Notes under the pieces: generated by a model
Databases searched by the model: none
Told to the model about the DNA's origin: nothing
Seen by the model: only the letters and a program-made list of their open reading frames with translations
Source: Lacisediminihabitans profunda
Lineage (GTDB): Bacteria; Actinomycetota; Actinomycetes; Actinomycetales; Microbacteriaceae
DNA: 37,358 bases
Direction: 5' to 3'
Assembly: GCF_008040105.1 (NCBI RefSeq)
Contig: NZ_VRMG01000012.1
Coordinates: forward strand, 1 to 37,358
Part shown: positions 10,252 to 18,329 of the stretch, one piece after another
Position numbering within the stretch: position 1 is the stretch's first letter
How the letters are laid out: each line of letters begins with the position of its first letter
Made by a program: the position numbers and the translations under genes

Positions 10252-11301
10252 ATGCGCGCAACAGTGATTCACGGTAAGCGGGATGTCCGACTCGAGGAGG
10301 TCGCGCAGCCGCGGCTTTCGACCGGGGGAGACGCGATCGTGCGCGTGGTCGCCTCCTGCGTCTGCGGATCGGACCTCTGGCCGTACCGCGGCGTGACGCC
10401 CACCGATCATCCGCACCGCATCGGGCACGAGTTTGTCGGCATCGTGGAGGAGGTCGGGCCGGACGTCGTCACGGTCAAGCCGGGAGACTTCGTGATTGCG
10501 CCGTTCTACGACTGCGACATGACCTGCGTGAACTGCCTCAACGGCGTCAGCACCTCCTGCCTCAACGGCGGGTGGTGGGGCGCCGACGACCGCCTCGGCG
10601 GCTTCGCCGACGGCGGGCAGGGCGAGTTCGTGCGCGTCCCGCACGCCGACGGGTCCCTCGTCGCGACGCCCGGCAAGCCGGACGCGTCCCTCATCCCCGG
10701 CCTGCTGAGCCTCGCCGACGTGATGGGCACCGGGCACCACGCCGCCGTCTCGGCCGGCGTCACGGTCGGCAGCACGGTCGTCGTCGTGGGCGACGGCGCG
10801 GTCGGATTGTGCGCCGTGATCGCTGCGAAGCGCCTCGGTGCCTCGCGAATCGTGTCGATGTCCCGGCATCCCCAGCGCCAGGCGCTCGCGAGAGAGTTCG
10901 GAGCCACGGATGTCGTGGAGGAGCGCGGGGACGAGGGCGTCGCCCGCATCAAGGCCATGTTCGACGGCGTCGGAGCGGATTGCGTGCTCGAGTGCGTCGG
11001 CACGAGCGAGTCGATGGACCAGGCCATCCGTTCCACCCGACCGGGGGGAACCGTCGGCTACGTCGGCGCCCCGAGCGGCGGCTCTGCGTTGCCGATCCGT
11101 CCCCTCTTCAACTCCAACATCGGGGTGAACGGCGGAGTGGCGCCGGTGCGCAACTACGTGCAGGAGCTGCTGTCCGAGGTGCTCTCCGGTGCGATCGAGC
11201 CCGGCCGGGTCTTCGACCTCGAGCTCCCTCTCGCCGAGGTCGCCGAGGCCTACGCGGCCATGGACGAGCGTCGCGCGATCAAGGTGCTGCTGCGGCCGTA
11301 G
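10252..11301 (+). CDS. Zinc-dependent alcohol dehydrogenase family protein
   Basis: A 349-residue medium-chain dehydrogenase/reductase that should oxidise an alcohol or polyol with NAD(P)+. The catalytic zinc ligands are visible in CVCGSD (around residue 38) and GHEFVG (around 63). The structural-zinc lobe is CDMTCVNCLNGVSTSC, with four cysteines in slightly shifted spacing. The Rossmann fold follows with VVVGDGAVGLCAV. Substrate unknown; its nearest relatives are commonly annotated as zinc-binding or threonine/sorbitol-type dehydrogenases. No clear ribosome site precedes the ATG at 10252, so it may be read from a nearly leaderless mRNA. It is a stand-alone gene behind the palindrome at 10136-10226. 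Confidence 0.9.
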   Translation: MRATVIHGKRDVRLEEVAQPRLSTGGDAIVRVVASCVCGSDLWPYRGVTPTDHPHRIGHEFVGIVEEVGPDVVTVKPGDFVIAPFYDCDMTCVNCLNGVSTSCLNGGWWGADDRLGGFADGGQGEFVRVPHADGSLVATPGKPDASLIPGLLSLADVMGTGHHAAVSAGVTVGSTVVVVGDGAVGLCAVIAAKRLGASRIVSMSRHPQRQALAREFGATDVVEERGDEGVARIKAMFDGVGADCVLECVGTSESMDQAIRSTRPGGTVGYVGAPSGGSALPIRPLFNSNIGVNGGVAPVRNYVQELLSEVLSGAIEPGRVFDLELPLAEVAEAYAAMDERRAIKVLLRP

Positions 11302-11334
11302 TCCTGGGCCGCTTGAGGTCCGGCCCTCGAGATC

Positions 11335-12399
11335 CTACGCCGAGAGCTCCTCGGTGATCGCCGCGACGAACGCGTCAACGTCGTCCTCCGTGGTGTCGAA
11401 GGCGGTCATCCAGCGCACCTCGCCGCCCGCGCGGTCCCAGTCGTAGAAGCGGAATCGTTCGCGGATGCGGTCGGCCGCCTCGTTGGGCAGCACCGCGAAC
11501 ACGGCGTTGGCCTGGGTCTCCTGGCTGAAGGAGAGCCCGCTGATGGCGCCGGCCGCGATCTCGGTCTCGAGCGAGTGCCGGAGATGCGCCGCCATCGCGT
11601 TGGCGTGGCGGGCCGAATCGAGCCACAGGTTGTCGGTGAGCAGCGCGATGAGCTGCGCGGAGACGAAGCGCATCTTCGAGGCGAGCTGCATGTTGAGCTT
11701 GCGCAGGTAGATCAGGCCGTCCGACGCTTGCGGGTTGAGCGCGACGATCGCCTCGCCGTAGAGCACGCCGTTCTTGGTGCCGCCGAAGCTCAGGATGTCG
11801 ACTCCGGCATCCGTGGTGAACTCGCGCAGTGGCACCCCCAGGGCGGCCGCGGCGTTGGAGACCCGGGCGCCGTCCATGTGAAGCTTCATCCCGAGCGAGT
11901 GGGCATGCTCGGCGATGGCGCGCACCTCGTCCACGCTGTACAGCGTGCCGAGCTCGGTGGTCTGCGTGATGCTCACGGCAAGCGGCTGCGGTCGGTGCTC
12001 GTCGCCCCAGCCCCAGGCCTCCCGGTCGATGAGATCCGGCGTGAGCTTGCCGTCCGGCGTCGGGATCGTGAGCAGCTTGAGCCCGCTGATCCGTTCGGGC
12101 GCTCCGCCCTCGTCGGTGTGGATGTGGGCGGTGCTCGTGGCAACGACCGCGCCCCAGCGCGGCAGGATGCTGGTGAGCGCCGTGACGTTCGCCCCGGTGC
12201 CGTTGAACACCGGGAACGTTTCGGCCTGGTCGCCGAAGTGTTGCTTCATCACGTCCTGCAGCCGGGCGGTGTAGACGTCTTCACCGTAGGCGATCTGGTG
12301 GCCGCCGTTGGCCTCCGCGATCGCCGCGATGACCTCGGGGTGAGCGCCTGCGTAGTTGTCTGAAGCGAAGCCGCGGTAGTTCTCGTCATGAAGTTTCAC
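11335..12399 (-). CDS. ltaE: Low-specificity L-threonine aldolase
   Basis: A 354-residue fold-type I PLP enzyme that splits L-threonine or allo-threonine into glycine and acetaldehyde. Supporting blocks are the N-terminal FASDNYAGAHPEV, the cofactor-facing HMDGARVSNA and the Schiff-base lysine in SFGGTKNG. Length is typical (330-360). ATG at 12399. The gene is convergent with the alcohol dehydrogenase; 33 bp separate the stops. Its upstream region is the non-coding repeat array at 12461-12806. Confidence 0.92.
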   Translation of the reverse strand: MKLHDENYRGFASDNYAGAHPEVIAAIAEANGGHQIAYGEDVYTARLQDVMKQHFGDQAETFPVFNGTGANVTALTSILPRWGAVVATSTAHIHTDEGGAPERISGLKLLTIPTPDGKLTPDLIDREAWGWGDEHRPQPLAVSITQTTELGTLYSVDEVRAIAEHAHSLGMKLHMDGARVSNAAAALGVPLREFTTDAGVDILSFGGTKNGVLYGEAIVALNPQASDGLIYLRKLNMQLASKMRFVSAQLIALLTDNLWLDSARHANAMAAHLRHSLETEIAAGAISGLSFSQETQANAVFAVLPNEAADRIRERFRFYDWDRAGGEVRWMTAFDTTEDDVDAFVAAITEELSA

Positions 12400-12460
12400 G
12401 AGACCAGTCTCTCGCGTTCGGGGGCTTTCTGGGCCGTCCGCCCACGCGGTCTGGCTCAGG

Positions 12461-12598
12461 AGACTCCCGTTGTGCAGGACGTGGTGTGCAGGACGTGCCG
12501 TTGCCGGTTGTTCGGGGCGGCTGTCTGGGGTGGTCTTGCTCGGCAGACTCTGGTTGTGCAGGACGTGGTGTGAAGGACGTCTCGTCGCCGGTCGTGCG
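12461..12598. repeat. Two direct repeats at 84-bp spacing
   Basis: Segments starting at 12461 and 12545 share AGACTCnnGTTGTGCAGGAC and the following GTGGTGTGnAGGACGT over about 54 bp. The core AGACTCCCGTTGTGCAGGAC is the reverse complement, with one mismatch, of the core in the 48-bp repeats that follow, so the whole stretch 12461-12806 is an inverted cluster: two forward copies facing four reverse copies. Confidence 0.75.
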
Positions 12599-12614
12599 AG
12601 ATGCGCCGGGACGG

Positions 12615-12806
12615 GGTGTCCTGCAGAACGGGAGTCTGCGGGGCGGCGGGTTCGTGGGGGCGGGTGTCCTGCAGAACGGGAGTCTGCGGGGCGGCGGGTT
12701 CGTGGGGGCGGGTGTCCTGCAGAACGGGAGTCTGCGGGGCGACGGGTTCATGGGGCGAGGTGTCCTGCAGAACGGGAGTCTGCGGGGCGACGACACGAGT
12801 GGGCGA
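12615..12806. repeat. Four tandem 48-bp repeats
   Basis: Units start at 12615, 12663, 12711 and 12759, each opening with GGTGTCCTGCAGAACGGGAG and continuing TCTGCGGGGCG. The last copy degenerates after about 30 bp. Unlike a CRISPR array, the whole 48-bp unit is conserved and there are no unique spacers. The 579-bp gap 12400-12978 holds this array, the inverted pair before it and, at its right end, the lacI promoter. All reading frames through it are low-complexity and look non-genic. Confidence 0.88.
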
Positions 12807-12900
12807 GGGTGGGGCGAGCGGGCGGGCGGGTGCCGGCCGACGGGTGTCGGGCGGAGTGGCGTGGGGCTCAACGGGGGTGTCGATGCGTATCGAAAACGGC

Positions 12901-12947
12901 TTGCCTTGCAAACTAAACCGGTATAGAGTGCCCCTAAACCGGTTAAG
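12901..12947 (+). promoter_or_regulatory. Promoter and paired operators of the LacI-controlled operon
   Basis: CTAAACCGGTA at 12913-12923 and CTAAACCGGTT at 12934-12944 are near-identical and start 21 bp apart, two helical turns. Both have the central CG typical of LacI-family operators, and AACCGGTT is a perfect palindrome. TATAGA at 12922-12927 may be the -10, with TTGCCT at 12901-12906 as a weak -35 (15-bp spacing). The operators therefore straddle the -10, the expected place for autorepression. Confidence 0.65.
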
Positions 12948-12978
12948 AAGCAGCCCAAAACTCAGCGCGGAGGCCCTC

Positions 12979-14007
12979 ATGACGATACGACCGACGATCG
13001 CGGACGTGGCCCGCGAGGCCGGCGTGAGCAAGGGCCTGGTGTCTTTCGCTCTCAACGATCGCCCCGGCGTCGCCGCTGAGACCCGCGACCGCATCCTTTC
13101 CGTCGCCAACGCGCTCGGCTGGCGGCCGAGCGTTCGCGCACGATCGCTCAGCACCGACCGGTCTTTCGCCCTCGGCCTCGTCATCGCCAGGGACCCCGAG
13201 ATCATCTCGAGCGACCCGTTCTTCCCGGCCTTCATCGCCGGCATCGAGGGCGCGCTCGCCCCCGCCGGCCAGGCGCTCGTCGTGAGCATGGTGTCGAACG
13301 AGGAGGCGGAGGTCGCGAGCTACCGGCAGCTCGCCGCCCACGACCGGGTCGACGGCGTGATCCTCACTGACCTTCGACGCAACGACCCCAGAATCGCCCT
13401 GCTCGAGGGGTTGCGCCTCAAGGCGGTCACCCTCGGGCATCCGGATGTGGAGTCAAGCTTTCCCGCGGTGGCGGTGGACGACGGGCCAGGCATCCACTCG
13501 GCCGTCGAGCACCTTGCCGCACTCGGGCACCGGCGCATCGCGCACGTGGCCGGCCCGTCGTCGATGCTGCACGGAGGTCGCCGCAGCCAGTCCTTCATCG
13601 ATGCTCTCCGAGCCCTCGGCCTCGCGAGCGACCTCGTGGTCGAGACCGACTTCAGCGCGGCGGGCGGCGCCAAGACGACCGCGGCCCTCCTCGACCTCGA
13701 CGAGCCGCCGACCGCGATCGTCTTCGCGAACGACCTCATGGCGATCGCCGGTCTCGGCGTCGCCCAGCGGCGCGGGCTGCGGGTGCCGGACGACCTCTCC
13801 ATCACCGGGTTCGACGGCAGCGACATCGGTGCCTACCTCTACCCCTCGCTCACCACCGTGACCACCCCCGTGCTCGAGTGGGGTCGCGCCTCAGCCGAGC
13901 TGCTTCTCCGGTCGGTGATCGGCGACGACGACGTGCACGACATCGAGCTCCCGGCGGCCCAGTTGCTGGTGCGGATGTCGACGGCCCCACCCCGAACCAT
14001 CCGTTAG
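12979..14007 (+). CDS. LacI-family transcriptional regulator
   Basis: A 342-residue sugar-responsive repressor. The helix-turn-helix and hinge helix are at the N-terminus (TIADVAREAGVSKGLVSFAL), followed by a periplasmic-binding-protein-like sensor domain with DRVDGVIL, GHRRIAHVAG and the C-terminal DDLSITGFDGSDIG. An open frame continues upstream into the repeat array, but the ATG at 12979 fits the family start and has GGAGG five bases before it. It is the first gene of a cluster with a sugar ABC importer and GH130 phosphorylase, which makes it the probable local repressor, relieved by a mannoside-type sugar. It probably regulates itself through the operators at 12913-12944. Confidence 0.93.
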   Translation: MTIRPTIADVAREAGVSKGLVSFALNDRPGVAAETRDRILSVANALGWRPSVRARSLSTDRSFALGLVIARDPEIISSDPFFPAFIAGIEGALAPAGQALVVSMVSNEEAEVASYRQLAAHDRVDGVILTDLRRNDPRIALLEGLRLKAVTLGHPDVESSFPAVAVDDGPGIHSAVEHLAALGHRRIAHVAGPSSMLHGGRRSQSFIDALRALGLASDLVVETDFSAAGGAKTTAALLDLDEPPTAIVFANDLMAIAGLGVAQRRGLRVPDDLSITGFDGSDIGAYLYPSLTTVTTPVLEWGRASAELLLRSVIGDDDVHDIELPAAQLLVRMSTAPPRTIR

Positions 14008-14042
14008 CTCGACCCCAGACCATCCCTTCCATCACACCAACA

Positions 14043-14064
14043 CCGACGGCGAAGTCGCCGTCGG
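14043..14064 (+). terminator. Hairpin between the lacI-type gene and the binding-protein gene
   Basis: A perfect 10-bp stem, CCGACGGCGA paired with TCGCCGTCGG around a two-base AG. It sits 36 bp after the regulator stop and 20 bp before the GTG of the solute-binding protein. There is no U-tract. It may set the ratio between regulator and importer, or protect the downstream mRNA, as known for hairpins before abundant binding-protein genes. Confidence 0.55.
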
Positions 14065-14084
14065 ACAACTGAAAGGAAACGACT

Positions 14085-15365
14085 GTGCAGAGACGAACAG
14101 TCATCGGAGCGTCAGTACTCCTGACCGCGGCACTCGCCCTCAGCGCGTGCAGCGGGGGAGCGACGACCAGTTCCACGGCCAAGCACGGACCCATCACCAT
14201 CTGGTACTCCAACAACGAGCAAGAGGTCGCCTGGGGCAAGCAGATGGTGTCGGCGTGGAACGCCACGCACCCCAAGGAGCAGGTCAAGGGCCAGGAGATC
14301 CCGGCCGGCAAGAGCAGCGAAGAAGTGATCGGCGCCGCCATCGCCGCCGGTAACGCCCCCTGTCTCATCTACAACACGGCGCCAGCCGCGGTCGGCCAGT
14401 TCGAGAAGCAGGGCGGCCTCGTCGACCTGTCCAAGATCTCCGGCGGCGCAGCCTACATCGAGGCGCGCAGCGGAAAGGTCGCCGACCAGTACAAGAACGC
14501 CGCTGGCGACTACTTCCAGATGCCCTGGAAGTCGAACCCCGTCGTGATCTTCTACAACAAGGACATGTTCACCAAGGCGGGCCTCGACCCCGAGAACCCG
14601 AAGCTCTCCACCTACGCCGACTTCATCGACACCTCGAAGAAGCTCGTGGCTGCTGGAGTCTCCAAGGTGGCCATCCAGCCGGCACCGACCAGCGAGTTCT
14701 TCCAGACCCAGTTCGACTTCTACCCGCTCTACGCCGCCGCGACCAACGGCAAGCAGATCGTGCAGGACAACAAGTCGACGTTCGCGAACCAGGCCGGCTA
14801 CGACGTGGCCGACTTCTGGCAGACGATGTACAAGGACAAGCTGTCGAGCCCCGAGCAATACACGGGAGACTCGTTCGCCGCGGGTAACTCGGCCATGGCG
14901 ATCGTCGGCCCGTGGGCCGTGTCCGTCTACAAGGACGTGAACTGGGGATCGGTGCCGGTGCCCACCAAGAACGGCACTCCGGCCAACAAGACCTGGACCT
15001 TCAGCGACGCCAAGAACATCGGACTCTACTCCGCCTGCAAGGCCCAGGGCACGGCGTGGGATGTGCTCAAGTTCTCGACCAGCAAGGCGCAGGACCAGAA
15101 GCTGCTCGAGCTGACGGGACAGATGCCGCTCCGCAAGGACCTGCAGACCACCTACGCGAGCTACTTCGAGAAGAACCCGACGTACAAGGCGTTCGGCGAC
15201 CAGGCCTCCCGCACGGTGGAGGTGCCGCCGGGCCCGAACACCGTCGAGATGCTCCAGGCCTTCCGCGACGCGTGGACGAAGACCGTCGTCACCGGCAGCG
15301 GTGACGTGAAGAGCGCCCTGAACGCCGCCGCTTCGAAGATCGACACGATCGCGAAGCAGAAGTAG
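14085..15365 (+). CDS. Sugar ABC transporter substrate-binding lipoprotein
   Basis: A 426-residue extracytoplasmic solute-binding protein of the carbohydrate family 1 (MalE-like). A lipoprotein signal peptide ends in LSAC, with the lipidated cysteine at residue 22. The mature part begins with a Ser/Thr-rich tether, then GPITIWYSNNEQEV and later MPWKSNPVVIFYNKDMF and SAMAIVGPWA, typical of this family. It captures an oligosaccharide outside the membrane for the two permeases encoded next. GTG start at 14085 with GAAAGGA upstream. The neighbouring GH130 gene suggests beta-mannosides or related beta-linked oligosaccharides as ligand; this is inference. Confidence 0.94.
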   Translation: MQRRTVIGASVLLTAALALSACSGGATTSSTAKHGPITIWYSNNEQEVAWGKQMVSAWNATHPKEQVKGQEIPAGKSSEEVIGAAIAAGNAPCLIYNTAPAAVGQFEKQGGLVDLSKISGGAAYIEARSGKVADQYKNAAGDYFQMPWKSNPVVIFYNKDMFTKAGLDPENPKLSTYADFIDTSKKLVAAGVSKVAIQPAPTSEFFQTQFDFYPLYAAATNGKQIVQDNKSTFANQAGYDVADFWQTMYKDKLSSPEQYTGDSFAAGNSAMAIVGPWAVSVYKDVNWGSVPVPTKNGTPANKTWTFSDAKNIGLYSACKAQGTAWDVLKFSTSKAQDQKLLELTGQMPLRKDLQTTYASYFEKNPTYKAFGDQASRTVEVPPGPNTVEMLQAFRDAWTKTVVTGSGDVKSALNAAASKIDTIAKQK

Positions 15366-15367
15366 TC

Positions 15368-16309
15368 ATGACCTCCACCCTGACGCCTCCGGCGGTCTCA
15401 CGACCGCCGGAGGGCGGCAAGCGGAAACGACGCCGGCCGTTCTTCGGCAAGAATCCCCTCGGTCTGCTGTTCAGCGCGCCCTACCTGGTGTTCGTCATCC
15501 TGGTCTTCGCGTATCCACTCGTCTACTCCGTGTGGATCTCGTTCCATGACTTCTTCTTCGCGGCCCCCGGGGCGCAGGTGGATCGCCCATTCGTGGGCCT
15601 GGAGAACTACATCACGGCGTTCAGCGACCCGGCGGTGATCCGCTCGTTCGGCAACGTCGGCATCTTCCTGTTGATCAACGTGCCGCTGACGGTTGTGCTG
15701 TCGTTACTGCTCGCCAGCGCCCTCAACAAGGTGACGCACTTCCGGGCGTTTCTCCGGGTGAGTTTCTACGTGCCGTACCTCACCGCGAGCGTCGCGGTGG
15801 TGGCGGTCTGGCTCTTCCTCTTCAACGGCAACGGCATCGTCAACCAGGTGCTCGGTCCGCTGGCGCCGAGTCCGTCGTGGCTGGTGAACGAGCACTGGGC
15901 GATGCCCTCCATCGCGCTGTTCGTCACCTGGAAGCAGCTCGGCTTCTACATCCTGCTCTACCTTGCGGCGCTCCAGGCAGTGCCGCAGGAGCTCTACGAG
16001 TCCGCGTCCACCGACGGGGCCGGCGCCGTGCGCAGCTTCTTCTCGGTGACGGTGCCGGGCGTGCGACCGGCCACCGTGCTCGTGTTGCTCGTCTCCACCG
16101 TGACCGGGGCGAACCTGTTCACCGAGCCGTACCTGCTCACCGGAGGTGGCGGGCCCAACGGGGCATCCGCCTCGCCGGTGCTGATCATGTACCAGGACGG
16201 CCTGCAGCAGGGCCACCCGGATACCGCGGCCGCCATCGGCGTCGTGCTCGTCATCGTGGTGCTGGGCATCGCCTGGCTGCAGAACCGCTTCGCGGGAGGT
16301 AATGACTGA
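15368..16309 (+). CDS. Sugar ABC transporter permease (MalF/UgpA type)
   Basis: A 313-residue inner-membrane permease with about six helices, the first near residues 31-55 after a basic N-terminus rich in Arg/Lys. The EAA loop that docks the ATPase reads ELYESASTDGAGAVRSFFSV, close to the E-A-A-x-x-D-G-A consensus. It forms a heterodimer with the next gene product. The ATG is two bases after the binding-protein stop, and its own TGA overlaps the next ATG by one base (TGATG), so the three are translationally linked. Confidence 0.94.
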   Translation: MTSTLTPPAVSRPPEGGKRKRRRPFFGKNPLGLLFSAPYLVFVILVFAYPLVYSVWISFHDFFFAAPGAQVDRPFVGLENYITAFSDPAVIRSFGNVGIFLLINVPLTVVLSLLLASALNKVTHFRAFLRVSFYVPYLTASVAVVAVWLFLFNGNGIVNQVLGPLAPSPSWLVNEHWAMPSIALFVTWKQLGFYILLYLAALQAVPQELYESASTDGAGAVRSFFSVTVPGVRPATVLVLLVSTVTGANLFTEPYLLTGGGGPNGASASPVLIMYQDGLQQGHPDTAAAIGVVLVIVVLGIAWLQNRFAGGND

Positions 16310-17172
16310 TGGCAAAGCAATTGTTCTCTCATACTCGGATGTCGCGTCCGCAGTACATCCTTCGGGGCGTCGTGCTCGCCATCGGCGCCCTCGCCTTCCT
16401 CTTCCCCTTCTACTACATGGTGATCGGATCTTTGCAGACGAAGCCCGACCCGTCTGTGGTGGGCGCCTTCCCCAACATCGCCAACATCACCGGCGAGAAC
16501 TACGTGCAGATCAACGAGCGGATCAACCTCTTCCAGGGGCTGCTCAACTCGGGCATCTTCACCGGCGGAGTGCTGATCGGAACGATGGTCTTCGGGCTGC
16601 TGGCCGGGTATGCCCTCGCCGTGCTGCAGTGGAGGGGTCGCGGGGTCACCTTCGCCCTAGCGCTGCTGGTGCAGGTCATCCCGTTCCAGCTGCTCATGAT
16701 CCCGCTGTACGTGCTCATCGCGCGTGACTACGGACTCGCCGACAACTACCTGGGCATGATCCTGCCGTTCTTCATCAACTCCACCGCGGTCGTGATCTTC
16801 CGGCAGTACTTCCTGCAGTTGCCGAAGGAGCTGTTCGAGGCGGCGCGGATCGACGGGGCGAGCGAACTCCGGCTGCTCTGGGGAATCGCGATTCCCCTGG
16901 TGCGTCCCGCGCTCATCACTGTCGTGCTGCTCACCTTCATCGGTCCGTGGAACGAGTTCCTCTGGCCGTTCCTCGTGACCAAGCAGTCGGCTCTGCAACC
17001 GCTCGCCGTCTCCCTCGCCAACTACATCTCCACCGTCGCAGCGTCGGCGTCCAATCCGTTCGGCGCCACCCTCGCGGGTGCCGTCGTCCTCGCGGCGCCC
17101 GTCGTCGTTTTGTTCATCGTGTTCCAGCGGTACTTCGTCTCGACCAACATCGGTTCGGGCGTGAAAGGTTGA
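16309..17172 (+). CDS. Sugar ABC transporter permease (MalG/UgpE type)
   Basis: A 287-residue partner permease with about six membrane helices and the EAA loop ELFEAARIDGASELRLLWG. The C-terminus (FIVFQRYFVSTNIGSGVKG) is typical of the MalG/UgpE side, which usually ends in VKG. The start overlaps the previous stop. No ABC ATPase gene follows, so energy must come from an ATPase encoded elsewhere, such as the shared MsiK type used by many actinobacterial sugar importers. Confidence 0.94.
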   Translation: MAKQLFSHTRMSRPQYILRGVVLAIGALAFLFPFYYMVIGSLQTKPDPSVVGAFPNIANITGENYVQINERINLFQGLLNSGIFTGGVLIGTMVFGLLAGYALAVLQWRGRGVTFALALLVQVIPFQLLMIPLYVLIARDYGLADNYLGMILPFFINSTAVVIFRQYFLQLPKELFEAARIDGASELRLLWGIAIPLVRPALITVVLLTFIGPWNEFLWPFLVTKQSALQPLAVSLANYISTVAASASNPFGATLAGAVVLAAPVVVLFIVFQRYFVSTNIGSGVKG

Positions 17173-17174
17173 CC

Positions 17175-18233
17175 ATGTCCCATCCCTTCCCCTATTCGCT
17201 CACCCGCGCCGGTGTGATCATGACGCCAGAAGAGGGCAATTCGCTCGAGGCCGAGGGGGTGCTCAACCCCGCGACCGGACACGGTCCGGACGGCAAGCTC
17301 TATCTGCTTCCGCGGCTCGTCGCCACCGGCAATGTGAGCCGGGTCGGCCTCGCCGCCGTGGTGATCGAGAACGGTGTGCCGGTCGGTGTCGAGCGCGAGG
17401 GCATCGTGCTCGAGCCGGACCGGGCCTGGGAGAGGGGCGCCCACAATTCGGGCGTCGAAGACCCGCGGGTCACGTTCATCCCGCGGCTCGGCCTGCACGT
17501 GATGACCTACGTGGCGTTCGGCCCGCTCGGCCCGCGCACGGCCATCGCCACCTCCACCGACCTGCGCGAGTGGACCCGGCTCGGCCCGGCGCTCTTCGCC
17601 TACGACGACGCGCTCGACATCGACCTCAACATGTTCCACAACAAGGACACGGTCTTCTTCCCCGAGCCCGTCACGGCCCCGGATGGCGTGGAGAGCTTCG
17701 CGGTTCTGCATCGCCCGATGTGGGACCTCGGTGAGATCCGCCCCGGCGAGGGCCTGTGGAAGCCGGCCGGCGTCACCGACCAGCGCCAGAGCATCTGGAT
17801 CAGCTTCGTTCCCGTCGCGGACGTGCTCGCCGACATCCGCTCCATCGTCAACTGGCGCGGCCACCGGCTGCTCGCCGCCCCCGAGGCCCCGTTTGAGGCG
17901 CTCAAGATCGGTGGCGGACCGCCGCCCGTGCGGGTGGCCGAGGGATGGCTGGTGCTCTACCACGGCGTCACCGGCGTGATCGATAACGCGTTCTCGCAAC
18001 AGCAGAAGGTGAACTACGCGGCGGGCGGCATGATCCTGGACGCCGTCGACCCGACCAAGGTGATCGCCCGTACCACCGAGCCGCTGCTCTCGCCGGAGAC
18101 CGACGACGAGCGCAGCGGGATCGTGCCGAACGTGGTCTTCCCGACCGCGATCGAGGAGATCGAGGGGCAGCTCTTCGTGTTCTACGGCATGGCCGACTCC
18201 AAGATCGGTGTCGCCCGAATCGACCACGTGTAG
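17175..18233 (+). CDS. GH130 glycoside phosphorylase (beta-mannoside type)
   Basis: A 352-residue five-bladed beta-propeller enzyme of glycoside hydrolase family 130. These use phosphate to split beta-mannosidic bonds, giving mannose 1-phosphate, although some members are hydrolases. The family block GAHNSGVEDPRVTF is at about residues 91-104, and the metal-free propeller pattern continues with WISFVPVADV and LVLYHGV. ATG at 17175, two bases after the permease stop, with GAAAGG upstream. It is the last gene of the operon and presumably acts in the cytosol on the imported oligosaccharide, saving one ATP per bond. The subfamily and exact substrate cannot be read with confidence. Confidence 0.88.
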   Translation: MSHPFPYSLTRAGVIMTPEEGNSLEAEGVLNPATGHGPDGKLYLLPRLVATGNVSRVGLAAVVIENGVPVGVEREGIVLEPDRAWERGAHNSGVEDPRVTFIPRLGLHVMTYVAFGPLGPRTAIATSTDLREWTRLGPALFAYDDALDIDLNMFHNKDTVFFPEPVTAPDGVESFAVLHRPMWDLGEIRPGEGLWKPAGVTDQRQSIWISFVPVADVLADIRSIVNWRGHRLLAAPEAPFEALKIGGGPPPVRVAEGWLVLYHGVTGVIDNAFSQQQKVNYAAGGMILDAVDPTKVIARTTEPLLSPETDDERSGIVPNVVFPTAIEEIEGQLFVFYGMADSKIGVARIDHV

Positions 18234-18253
18234 CCGCCACCCGCGGCGATTGT

Positions 18254-18307
18254 GCCCGTTTGTCGCAAGTGTGCCCGGTCGCCCGGGCCCACTTGCGACA
18301 AACGGGC
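18254..18307. repeat. Intergenic inverted repeat, 18-bp perfect arms
   Basis: GCCCGTTTGTCGCAAGTG at 18254-18271 and its exact reverse complement at 18290-18307, with an 18-nt GC-rich loop. It lies between convergent genes, so a bidirectional terminator role is possible here. The left half (18244-18280) belongs to a dispersed family: it matches the reverse complement of 27182-27218 at about 31 of 37 positions. Confidence 0.85.
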
Positions 18308-18329
18308 GCTGACGCGGGGTGCGGCCGGC

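Noticed and set aside
12615-12806. CRISPR-like periodic repeats
   Set aside because: The entire 48-bp unit is repeated, there are no unique spacers, only four copies exist and no cas genes are nearby.
12386-12978. Protein-coding frames through the repeat array on both strands
   Set aside because: They are low-complexity Pro/Arg/Gly-rich translations of the tandem repeat, with no ribosome site and no family resemblance; an upstream extension of the LacI protein is rejected for the same reason.
18254-18307. Simple rho-independent terminator only
   Set aside because: It has no T-run on either strand and half of it is a dispersed repeat with a copy near 27200; a terminator role for the convergent genes is possible but does not explain it.
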